33,298 nucleotides of DNA, taken from contig NTJY01000010.1 in the NCBI GenBank assembly GCA_002457245.1, positions 1 to 33,298 of the forward strand, given 5' to 3'. Each line of letters opens with the position of its first letter. The first letter of the stretch is position 1. Below are positions 26,950 through 33,298 of the stretch, one piece after another. The position numbers and the translations under genes are program-made. The stretch is from SAR92 bacterium MED-G29. Its GTDB lineage: Bacteria; Pseudomonadota; Gammaproteobacteria; Pseudomonadales; Porticoccaceae. The notes under the pieces were generated by a model. It saw nothing but the letters and a program-made list of their open reading frames with translations. It did not search any database and was not told the origin of the DNA.

Positions 26950-28311
26950 TTATTGATTGTCTTGGGAATTCTCGCTGATGGTCTTTGTAACATTGACATA
27001 AATTTCTCCATCAGAAACCCTTCCCTTTAGACTTTCTCCGATATTAACCGACTTTATACTTTTTATAATTTCATGGTTGTTATTTCGAAGTACAGAGAAT
27101 CCGCGATTTAGAATCCTCAAAGGGCTTACTGCATCTAGCAATTGCATCGACTGTTCGACATCATTATTTTTTTGGCTTAGTTGCTGTTTTATTGTTTTGG
27201 ACAGTTGTTGAATTCCATTCTTTAATTTAAGACGTGTTTCCAACAGTATTTCCATCGGAGTCTGGCGAACTAGTCTCTCTGCTGAGTTTGTTGAGATGCG
27301 CCTCTTTTTCTCCAGAGTACTTTGGATGGCTCGGATCAAAAGAGTATCTAAATGATCAAGACGCTGAGCTTGCTCCTGCAATTTTCTTTCAGGATGTTGA
27401 AGTTGATTCTTTAAGTTTATGACCGAATAACTAAGATTTTGGACTCTACGTACAATAGTTTTAGCTAAATCCAATTCAAGATTTCTAAATTGAATACCTA
27501 CTTTATTACAGTCTGGACTAATCAACTCAGCAGCAGCAGAAGGGGTGGGTGCTCGGAGATCAGCCACAAAATCGGCAATGGTAAAGTCGATTTCATGGCC
27601 AACTGCGCTGACGATAGGAATTCGACTACTATGTATTGATCGTGCTACCGATTCCTCATTGAATGACCACAGGTCCTCTAAGGAGCCACCTCCTCTACCT
27701 ACAATAAGAACATCGCAACGGTTATCATCGTTCGCATTAGTAATAGCTTCTACGATTTGGCTTTGAGCCTGTTCTCCTTGAACTGCAGTTGGGTAAATGG
27801 TGACTGCAATACTTGGAAAACGGCGACGTAATACCGAGAGAATATCTTTTATTGCTGCTCCGGTGGGAGATGTCACGATGCCTGCGTGACGAATAGAAGA
27901 GGGGATCTCTCTCTTATGAGAGGGGTCGAAAAGGCCTTCTTTAGATAAAGAGGCTTTTAGCTGCTCAAATTGACGCTGAAGAGCTCCAAAACCTGCCTCC
28001 TCCATATGCTCGATAACTAGTTGGTATTCACCACGGCCCTCGTAAATACCTGCCTTACATCGAACCAGCACAGACATCCCATTAGCTGGTTCGAAACCAA
28101 CTCGCATATTACTGCCTTTGAACATCGCGCAGCGGACTTGCGATTTCTCATCTTTGAGTGTCATATACCAGTGGCCAGATCCAGGACGAGCGAAGTTCGA
28201 AATCTCACCTTCTACCCAAAGTAGCGTTAATGAATTCTCCAGAAGTTGACGAACAGTTCGATTCAGTTCACTTACTGAAAAAATTTGGCGGTTATTAGTA
28301 TTTTTTTCCAT
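26950..28311 (-). CDS. xseA: Exodeoxyribonuclease VII large subunit
   Basis: Large subunit of the single-strand DNA exonuclease ExoVII. It is 453 residues, near the E. coli 456. An N-terminal OB-fold (WVEGEISNFARPGSGHWYMTLKD) is followed by the catalytic domain with GVVTSPTGAAIKDIL-like residues, DVLIVGRGGGSLEDLWSFNEE and PIVSAVGHEIDFTIADFVADLRAPTPSAAAEL. The C-terminal half is a long coiled coil, and the end (RILNRGFSVLRN) is family-typical. The small subunit gene xseB is not in this window. It is divergent from guaB, as in E. coli. Confidence 0.96.
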   Translation of the reverse strand: MEKNTNNRQIFSVSELNRTVRQLLENSLTLLWVEGEISNFARPGSGHWYMTLKDEKSQVRCAMFKGSNMRVGFEPANGMSVLVRCKAGIYEGRGEYQLVIEHMEEAGFGALQRQFEQLKASLSKEGLFDPSHKREIPSSIRHAGIVTSPTGAAIKDILSVLRRRFPSIAVTIYPTAVQGEQAQSQIVEAITNANDDNRCDVLIVGRGGGSLEDLWSFNEESVARSIHSSRIPIVSAVGHEIDFTIADFVADLRAPTPSAAAELISPDCNKVGIQFRNLELDLAKTIVRRVQNLSYSVINLKNQLQHPERKLQEQAQRLDHLDTLLIRAIQSTLEKKRRISTNSAERLVRQTPMEILLETRLKLKNGIQQLSKTIKQQLSQKNNDVEQSMQLLDAVSPLRILNRGFSVLRNNNHEIIKSIKSVNIGESLKGRVSDGEIYVNVTKTISENSQDNQ

Positions 28312-28456
28312 GGTTTTATTCTAAAAAATTCCCTCGCTAAAGGTAAGTGCTCAAGTAATGATAATGCTAGAAATATAGCGTTAAATAAAGCAAAAAAAAC
28401 ATCAAAATCAATAATTTAAAGTCATTTTGACCTCCCGACAACTCAGCAAATAATTG

Positions 28457-28485
28457 TTTACGCCGCATTGCCCTAGAGTTATACT
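28457..28485 (+). promoter_or_regulatory. Candidate sigma-70 promoter of guaB
   Basis: -35 TTTACG at 28457-28462 and -10 TATACT at 28480-28485 with the ideal 17-base spacing, leaving a leader of about 60 bases before guaB. No PurR-type box was recognised. The rest of the 239-bp gap is AT-rich and holds the xseA promoter side. Confidence 0.55.
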
Positions 28486-28550
28486 GCGTTGCTTACTTTT
28501 AAATCTGTCTGTAAAGACTTAATTTAGAACTACTGAGGTAAGCGGTCCCT

Positions 28551-30023
28551 ATGTTACGAATCTCGAATGAAGCACTTACTTTTGATGATGTCCTTTTAGT
28601 ACCTGGGTACTCTGACGTCACTGCAAAAGATGTGACTACGCATACTCAGCTTACTCGCAAAATTACCATGAACATTCCGCTAATATCAGCGGCGATGGAC
28701 ACAGTCACCGAATCTCGTCTTGCTATTGCTATTGCCCAAGAGGGTGGCGTCGGCATTGTCCATAAAAGTATGTCAATTGAAGATCAGGCAAGGGAAGTTT
28801 GGGCTGTAAAGAAGTACGAGAGCGGTGTCGTTAAAGACCCATTCACTATAGAGTCATCTGCTACCTTAGAGCAACTGAGAGCGCTGACTGAAGCGAATAA
28901 TATTTCCGGAGTTCCAATCCTTGAGAACGGAAATTTAGTTGGGATAGTAACTCGGCGTGATGTTAGGTTTGCTACCGACATGAGGGCCTCTGTTACCTCC
29001 GTAATGACTCCAAAGGAAAAACTAGTCACCGTCAAAGAGGGCGCGGGCGCTGATGAAGTTCGTGCGTTATTGCACAAACATAGAATTGAAAAGGTCTTAG
29101 TCATCAACGATGACTTTGAACTTAAAGGATTAATTACTGTAACTGATATCGATAAGGCTGAGCAGTACCCAAACGCGTGTAAGGATGATCAGGGACGTTT
29201 GATTGTGGGTGCCTCAGTCAGTGTTGGCGATGGAACTGATGACAGGGTTGCGGCTCTTGTTCATGCTAATGTCGATGTTCTTGTTGTTGATACAGCTCAT
29301 GGTCATTCTTTAAATGTTCTTAATCGAGTCAAGTGGATTAAGAAGAATTTTCCTGATGTTGAAGTGATCGGAGGTAATGTTGCCACTGGGGAGGGAGCTA
29401 AGGCACTTGTTGAAGCGGGGGCAGATGGTATAAAAGTTGGTATCGGACCAGGCTCAATTTGCACAACAAGAATAGTGACTGGAATTGGAGTGCCTCAGGT
29501 TACCGCTATTGCAAGCGCAGTTGAAGCGTTAAAAGGTACGGGTGTGCCTGTGATAGCAGATGGGGGAATTCGTTACTCCGGTGACATGGCAAAGGCCATA
29601 GTTGCTGGTGCTGGATCTGTCATGATGGGATCTATGTTGGCTGGGACTGAAGAGGCGCCCGGAGAGATTGAAATGTTCCAGGGTCGGTCTTATAAAAATT
29701 ATCGTGGGATGGGGTCTTTGGGTGCCATGTCCCATTCTATGGGCTCAAGCGATCGATATTTCCAAGACGCGAGTGCAGTTGAAAAATTAGTGCCTGAGGG
29801 TATAGAGGGCCGAGTTCCTTATAAGGGGCCAGTGGCAAATATTATTCATCAAATGATGGGTGGCTTACGCTCTGCTATGGGATATACCGGATGCACATCA
29901 ATTGAGCAGATGCGAACTGAGCCAGAGTTTGTGCGTGTGACCTCCGCAGGTGTGGGTGAGAGCCATGTGCATGATGTCCAAATTACAAAAGAAGCGCCTA
30001 ACTATCCGGCGGGTGGTCGATAG
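28551..30023 (+). CDS. guaB: IMP dehydrogenase
   Basis: Oxidises IMP to XMP with NAD+, the first committed step to GMP. It is 490 residues. The (beta/alpha)8 barrel is interrupted at about 92-205 by two CBS domains ([11 protein letters not shown] belongs to the second). The catalytic Cys304 is in [13 protein letters not shown], and the mobile flap has [10 protein letters not shown]. The C-terminal region [17 protein letters not shown] is standard. It is followed 81 bp later by guaA, with a stable hairpin between them. Confidence 0.97.
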   Translation: MLRISNEALTFDDVLLVPGYSDVTAKDVTTHTQLTRKITMNIPLISAAMDTVTESRLAIAIAQEGGVGIVHKSMSIEDQAREVWAVKKYESGVVKDPFTIESSATLEQLRALTEANNISGVPILENGNLVGIVTRRDVRFATDMRASVTSVMTPKEKLVTVKEGAGADEVRALLHKHRIEKVLVINDDFELKGLITVTDIDKAEQYPNACKDDQGRLIVGASVSVGDGTDDRVAALVHANVDVLVVDTAHGHSLNVLNRVKWIKKNFPDVEVIGGNVATGEGAKALVEAGADGIKVGIGPGSICTTRIVTGIGVPQVTAIASAVEALKGTGVPVIADGGIRYSGDMAKAIVAGAGSVMMGSMLAGTEEAPGEIEMFQGRSYKNYRGMGSLGAMSHSMGSSDRYFQDASAVEKLVPEGIEGRVPYKGPVANIIHQMMGGLRSAMGYTGCTSIEQMRTEPEFVRVTSAGVGESHVHDVQITKEAPNYPAGGR

Positions 30024-30060
30024 GACCTTGGTTAGATAGGATAAATACTGATTGAATGGG

Positions 30061-30084
30061 GGGCTGGGCTGTATAGCCTGGCCC
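30061..30084 (+). promoter_or_regulatory. Stable hairpin between guaB and guaA
   Basis: GGGCTGGGCT and AGCCTGGCCC pair over ten positions (two G-U) around a GTAT loop. The downstream T content is weak (TCTTACTTT), so full termination is unlikely. Partial attenuation or protection of the guaB message end would fit. The guaA ribosome site AAAGGGA follows directly. Confidence 0.55.
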
Positions 30085-30104
30085 TCTTACTTTAAAGGGA
30101 ACTG

Positions 30105-31682
30105 ATGTCAGATCTACATTCGCAAAAAATACTTATTCTTGATTTTGGCTCCCAGTACACACAGTTGATTGCCAGACGTATCAGAGAGATTGGTGTTTTT
30201 TCTGAAATTAGGGCTTGGGATATTACTGAGGAGGAGATTCTTGAGTTTGGTCCTCAGGGAATTATTTTATCTGGCGGCCCCGAGTCAGTAACCGATGGTA
30301 TCGATGCTCCAAGAGCTCCAGAGTGTGTGTTCAATATGGGATTACCTATATTGGGAATTTGCTATGGTATGCAGACCATGGCGGGGCAGTTAGGTGGAAA
30401 GGTTGATACGTCAGATATTCGAGAGTTTGGCTATGCCCAAGTAACGGTGGAGGGGAAGTCGTCTTTACTCTCCGAGATCAAAGATCATGTAGATAATGAA
30501 AACAAAGCTCTGCTCGATGTCTGGATGAGTCATGGTGATAAAGTTGTATCCATGCCCCAAGGCTTTCACTTAATGTCCTCAACACCTTCTTGTCCCATTG
30601 CGGGCATGGCCAACGAAGAAAAACGATTTTATGGCATTCAATTTCATCCTGAAGTCACTCACACCCTTCAAGGAGAGGCAATTTTTAAACGCTTTGCGTT
30701 AGAGATTTGTGGTTGTGAACCACTCTGGACTGCCGCTGCGATCATTGAGGATCAGATCAATCGCGTCACTGAGCAGGTGGGCGGTAGCCATGTTCTTTTG
30801 GGTCTATCAGGCGGCGTTGATTCTTCAGTAGTGGCGGCCCTGCTGCATAAGGCGATCGGCGATCAGTTGACCTGTGTTTTTGTTGATAACGGATTATTGC
30901 GCAAGAATGAAGGTGAAATGGTGATGGAGATGTTCGCCAAAAACATGGGCGTTAAAGTGATTCGGGCAAATGCACAAGATAAATTCTTGAGCGCTCTCGC
31001 TGGTGTCAGTGATCCAGAGGCCAAGCGTAAAGTGATTGGTAACACCTTTATTGAGGTGTTTGATGAAGAATCCCATAAAATTAATAATGTTAAATTCCTA
31101 GCTCAAGGAACTATTTATCCCGACGTTATTGAGTCTGCCGCATCAAAAACAGGTAAGGCACATGTCATTAAATCCCACCACAACGTCGGCGGACTGCCAG
31201 ATGACATGGCTTTGGATTTGGTTGAGCCATTACGCGAGTTGTTTAAAGACGAAGTGCGTAAAATTGGCGTTGAATTAGGCCTCCCGTATGACATGGTCTA
31301 TCGTCATCCCTTCCCAGGCCCTGGTCTTGGAGTGCGCATTCTTGGGGAAGTAAAAAAAGAGTACGCTGACATCCTTCGTGAGGCTGATGCGATCTTTATT
31401 GAAGAATTACATAACTCTGGTTGGTACCATAAAACTAGCCAGGCTTTTGCTGTCTTTCTACCGATTAAATCAGTAGGTGTGGTCGGTGATGCTCGCCGCT
31501 ATGAGTGGGTGATCGCTCTGCGTGCTGTTGAAACTATAGACTTTATGACAGCTCGATGGGCGCATCTTCCTTATGAGCTGTTAGAGAAAGTTTCTAATCG
31601 CATTATCAACGAAATTACTGAGGTTTCTCGGGTTACCTATGATGTTTCTAGCAAGCCGCCAGCCACCATCGAGTGGGAGTAG
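30105..31682 (+). CDS. guaA: GMP synthase (glutamine-hydrolysing), possibly mosaic
   Basis: Converts XMP to GMP using ATP and glutamine amide. It is 525 residues, full length and intact. The amidotransferase triad is Cys86 (GICYGMQ), His181 and Glu183 (FHPEVTHT). The ATP-pyrophosphatase loop is GLSGGVDSS at 233-241, and the dimerisation end is [11 protein letters not shown]. The arginine codons change inside the gene: before residue 196, 4 of 7 are AGA/AGG; from residue 196 onward, none of 16 are. guaB has 7 of 24. This suggests the 3' two thirds were replaced by incoming DNA. A second copy of the last 19 codons lies 1.1 kb downstream. Confidence 0.97.
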   Translation: MSDLHSQKILILDFGSQYTQLIARRIREIGVFSEIRAWDITEEEILEFGPQGIILSGGPESVTDGIDAPRAPECVFNMGLPILGICYGMQTMAGQLGGKVDTSDIREFGYAQVTVEGKSSLLSEIKDHVDNENKALLDVWMSHGDKVVSMPQGFHLMSSTPSCPIAGMANEEKRFYGIQFHPEVTHTLQGEAIFKRFALEICGCEPLWTAAAIIEDQINRVTEQVGGSHVLLGLSGGVDSSVVAALLHKAIGDQLTCVFVDNGLLRKNEGEMVMEMFAKNMGVKVIRANAQDKFLSALAGVSDPEAKRKVIGNTFIEVFDEESHKINNVKFLAQGTIYPDVIESAASKTGKAHVIKSHHNVGGLPDDMALDLVEPLRELFKDEVRKIGVELGLPYDMVYRHPFPGPGLGVRILGEVKKEYADILREADAIFIEELHNSGWYHKTSQAFAVFLPIKSVGVVGDARRYEWVIALRAVETIDFMTARWAHLPYELLEKVSNRIINEITEVSRVTYDVSSKPPATIEWE

Positions 31683-31849
31683 TGAAGTTGGCTGGAACCT
31701 CATAAGCAATAAGAGGGTTGCATTTACAAACCTCTGACAAATTGCGGGGCTTGCTGATTGTTTTAATCGGGTTGCTCGTCTTGGACGATCGTTGCAGCAG
31801 CGCTATCTTTAAGCGTTGATTGCACCAAACATGAAAAAGGAGGCAGGTT

Positions 31850-32737
31850 ATGAAAACCAATCCCGAGCTGTGGCTAGAAGATACGAGCCTGCGTCGCAAG
31901 AGCATTGGTATTGAATTTCATGGGAACGAGTTTTTGGGCCACATGGTTGCGCCATCTGAAGCCTCTGGACCACGCCCTCTGGTCTTGGTCATACACAACT
32001 ATCAGGGCCTGAAAGGTTTCGATGTCGACGTTGCCGAATACCTTGCCCGAGTGGGTTACGTTGGATTGGCAATCGACATGTATGGGAACGACGTTCCCGC
32101 CGATGAGCGAGACTTTCCCGCAGATACAACGCAAATCATGCACTTTCAAAAGCAGTGCTTTGAGGCGATGGTGAAACTTGATCACGACCATGCGTTGCTT
32201 CGTTCGCTTCTCGACTGCTGGATTCGGGCAGGTGTTGCCGAGGAATGGGTCGCCAGCGACAGCGCGCCATCGGCGATCGGTTACTGTTTTGGCGGCATGG
32301 TGGTGATAGAAGGTGTGCGAGGCGGCTTAAATCTCGCAGGGGTGGTGTCTTTTCATGGTTTACTGCAAACCGGCGAAGATCCCAGTGCCAGCAATTTCGG
32401 TGCGGAACGGCCCGCGCTTAAACCCTGTGAAAACCGGTACAACACTCGCTCTGTAATCTTGATAGAAAACGGCGCCGAAGATCACTTGGTCACAGCGCAA
32501 AATCGAGAACGTTTTTTCGCCGAGATGGATGCGGCTGACGTGGATTGGAGCTTTCATGATCACGCCAAAACCCCTCACGGTTTTGCGTTACCGGCTCGGC
32601 TAGGGCCGCCTGGCCAATTGCACGAGACTGCAGATCGCCGCTCAACACAAAACATGTTGAGTCTGTTTCGCGAACTTTACCCAGATGTTGAGCAGAAGGC
32701 CGTGTCACCAAATGCCGCTGGTACCCGGATCCCTTAG
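31850..32737 (+). CDS. Dienelactone hydrolase family protein
   Basis: An alpha/beta hydrolase of 295 residues. It carries the dienelactone-hydrolase form of the triad: Cys146 in GYCFGGM, Asp211 in NGAEDHLV and His243 in KTPHGFALP. The N-terminal LVLVIHNYQGLKGFDVDVAEYLARVGYVGLAIDMYG is typical. The natural substrate is unknown; no aromatic ring-cleavage genes are near. There is no signal peptide, so it is cytoplasmic. A very strong AAGGAGG site lies 8 bases before the ATG. Codons are richer in G/C-ending triplets than in the core genes. It is alone between the true guaA end and a second guaA 3' fragment, so it looks like cargo of an insertion. Confidence 0.9.
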   Translation: MKTNPELWLEDTSLRRKSIGIEFHGNEFLGHMVAPSEASGPRPLVLVIHNYQGLKGFDVDVAEYLARVGYVGLAIDMYGNDVPADERDFPADTTQIMHFQKQCFEAMVKLDHDHALLRSLLDCWIRAGVAEEWVASDSAPSAIGYCFGGMVVIEGVRGGLNLAGVVSFHGLLQTGEDPSASNFGAERPALKPCENRYNTRSVILIENGAEDHLVTAQNRERFFAEMDAADVDWSFHDHAKTPHGFALPARLGPPGQLHETADRRSTQNMLSLFRELYPDVEQKAVSPNAAGTRIP

Positions 32738-32755
32738 TTTTTTAGGTTGTCAGTA

Positions 32756-32812
32756 TCCCGAGTGGTCTACGACGTTTCCAGCAAGCCGCCGGCGACAATT
32801 GGGTGGGAGTAA
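32756..32812 (+). pseudogene. Remnant of a second guaA 3' end
   Basis: Nineteen codons ending in TAA translate as [18 protein letters not shown], against [18 protein letters not shown] at the end of the intact guaA (31626-31682). At DNA level 43 of 57 bases agree and nearly all differences are in third positions. It therefore derives from a separate guaA lineage rather than from a recent local duplication. There is no start codon or upstream guaA sequence. It marks one boundary of an insertion at guaA. Confidence 0.85.
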
Positions 32813-32837
32813 AGAAATCGTCTGACACCCCTATATA

Positions 32838-32885
32838 ACAAAGGTTTAAACCAATATAAAGTGTGACAAACCTATAGGTTGGGTA
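32838..32885. repeat. Cluster of short perfect palindromes after the guaA remnant
   Basis: GGTTTAAACC at 32843-32852 and AACCTATAGGTT at 32869-32880 are perfect palindromes 16 bases apart and share the AACC/GGTT theme. ACAAACCT at 32866-32873 also occurs at 31726-31733, behind the intact guaA stop. They could be recombinase or regulator binding sites; this rests on symmetry only. Confidence 0.35.
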
Positions 32886-32939
32886 GGGTAATATGGGTGA
32901 AAAAATGACGATACTATGCCAGCCACTCTTGTATTCTAT

Positions 32940-32953
32940 TGATTAACTAATCA
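32940..32953. repeat. 6-2-6 inverted repeat upstream of the sulfatase
   Basis: TGATTA and TAATCA flank two bases, 39 bases before the sulfatase ATG. It could be an operator, but a dyad this short in AT-rich DNA may be chance. Confidence 0.25.
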
Positions 32954-32992
32954 GTATCAAGTGCACTGAAGAAAATATATTAGGCCAATTGA

Positions 32993-33298
32993 ATGTTGAG
33001 CTCATCTTTACTTTCAATACGCACAACACTTGTGACGTTGATTCTTGCGATCCTGCCCCTGCCAGCATTTTCCGAGCGACCAAATATTCTGTGGATTGAT
33101 ATTGATGATCAATCTCCTTGGTATAATGTCTATGGAGACGAGACAGTTAGCACACCCAATCTGGACGCTCTGGCAAACGAGGGCGTTGTTTTTGAACGCG
33201 TCTATGCAGCAAGCCCTATTTGCGCTCCCAGCCGATCAGCCATGATTACAGGCGTCTATCCTATTCGTGCCGGTACTCATGATATGCGTGCCGGACGG
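32993..33298 (+). CDS. Type I sulfatase, exported (3' end beyond window)
   Basis: The first 102 residues of an alkaline-phosphatase-fold sulfatase. A signal peptide covers about 1-27 (LPLPAFS/E). The metal-site opening RPNILWIDIDDQ is at 29-40, with TPNLDALANEGVVFERVY after it. The signature CAPSR at 77-81 carries Cys77, which is turned into formylglycine by a sulfatase-maturing enzyme. It is therefore a Cys-type sulfatase acting in the periplasm or outside the cell, probably on sulfated polysaccharide or another sulfate ester. The maturase is not in view. The ribosome site is weak. It lies just beyond the guaA remnant and shares its neighbours' lack of AGA/AGG codons. Confidence 0.92.
   Translation, partial: MLSSSLLSIRTTLVTLILAILPLPAFSERPNILWIDIDDQSPWYNVYGDETVSTPNLDALANEGVVFERVYAASPICAPSRSAMITGVYPIRAGTHDMRAGR

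Larger units (their letters stand above)
30690..33298. mobile_element. Candidate imported segment starting inside guaA
   Basis: From codon 196 of guaA to the window end there are 41 arginine codons (16 guaA, 18 hydrolase, 7 sulfatase) and none is AGA or AGG, whereas these are common in guaB and in the first part of guaA. The segment contains a duplicated guaA 3' end. No integrase, transposase or target-site repeat typical of IS elements is present, so the type of element is not known and the right boundary is outside the window. Confidence 0.5.

Noticed and set aside
28405-28436. Five-codon minus-strand ORF with a strong GGGAGG site upstream of xseA (possible leader peptide)
   Set aside because: It is too short to support, lies over 90 bases from xseA, and has no attenuator hairpin after it.
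31700-31740. Possible terminator after guaA
   Set aside because: The AGAGGGTT/AACCTCT stem has a bulge and no T-tract, so it is too weak to call.

Overview
The window looks like the chromosome of a moderately AT-rich gammaproteobacterium. From 12.1 to 31.7 kb it keeps the enterobacterial/pseudomonad core order: suhB <> trmJ-iscR-iscSUA-hscBA-fdx-iscX-ndk-rlmN-ispG-hisS-yfgM-bamB-der > < xseA <> guaB-guaA. A free-living marine heterotroph (for example SAR92/OM60-like) would fit the tandem DUF3604 proteins, the formylglycine-type sulfatase and the codon use, but that placement is inference.

Layout. 1-2.9 kb, minus strand: arsC, wrbA, a small DUF2069-type membrane protein and sppA (cut by the window edge), probably one operon. 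3.0-4.9 kb, plus: a TlpA-like thioredoxin lipoprotein behind a terminator-like hairpin, then an aldehyde dehydrogenase. 4.9-6.2 kb, minus: an APC-type amino-acid permease. 6.4-12.1 kb, plus: two tandem paralogous DUF3604 exported PHP-like proteins, a membrane-anchored PpiC-like isomerase and a HupE/UreJ-type membrane protein. These four look like one operon with no known function and are the best candidate for an undescribed system. Two perfect-armed inverted repeats lie in the divergent intergenic region in front of them.

12.1-25.5 kb is housekeeping: SuhB, TrmJ, the whole ISC iron-sulfur assembly operon under a near-consensus IscR type 1 site, Ndk, the Fe-S enzymes RlmN and IspG, HisS, and the outer-membrane-assembly pair YfgM/BamB. 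pilF/pilW and rodZ, usually between rlmN and ispG, are absent; rlmN and ispG abut. A strong intrinsic terminator ends exactly where der starts. 25.5-31.7 kb carries der, xseA and the purine pair guaB-guaA.

30.7 kb to the end looks foreign. About a third of the way into guaA, AGA/AGG arginine codons vanish: 4 of 7 before the switch, 0 of 16 after, then 0 of 18 in the next gene and 0 of 7 in the sulfatase. A second, diverged copy of the last 19 guaA codons lies 1.1 kb downstream, so a dienelactone-hydrolase gene sits between two guaA 3' ends. This is the footprint expected of a mobile segment or island that uses guaA as its entry site. No integrase is visible here. No stretch of more than 300 bases lacks a gene, and no tRNA, rRNA, CRISPR array or IS element was seen.
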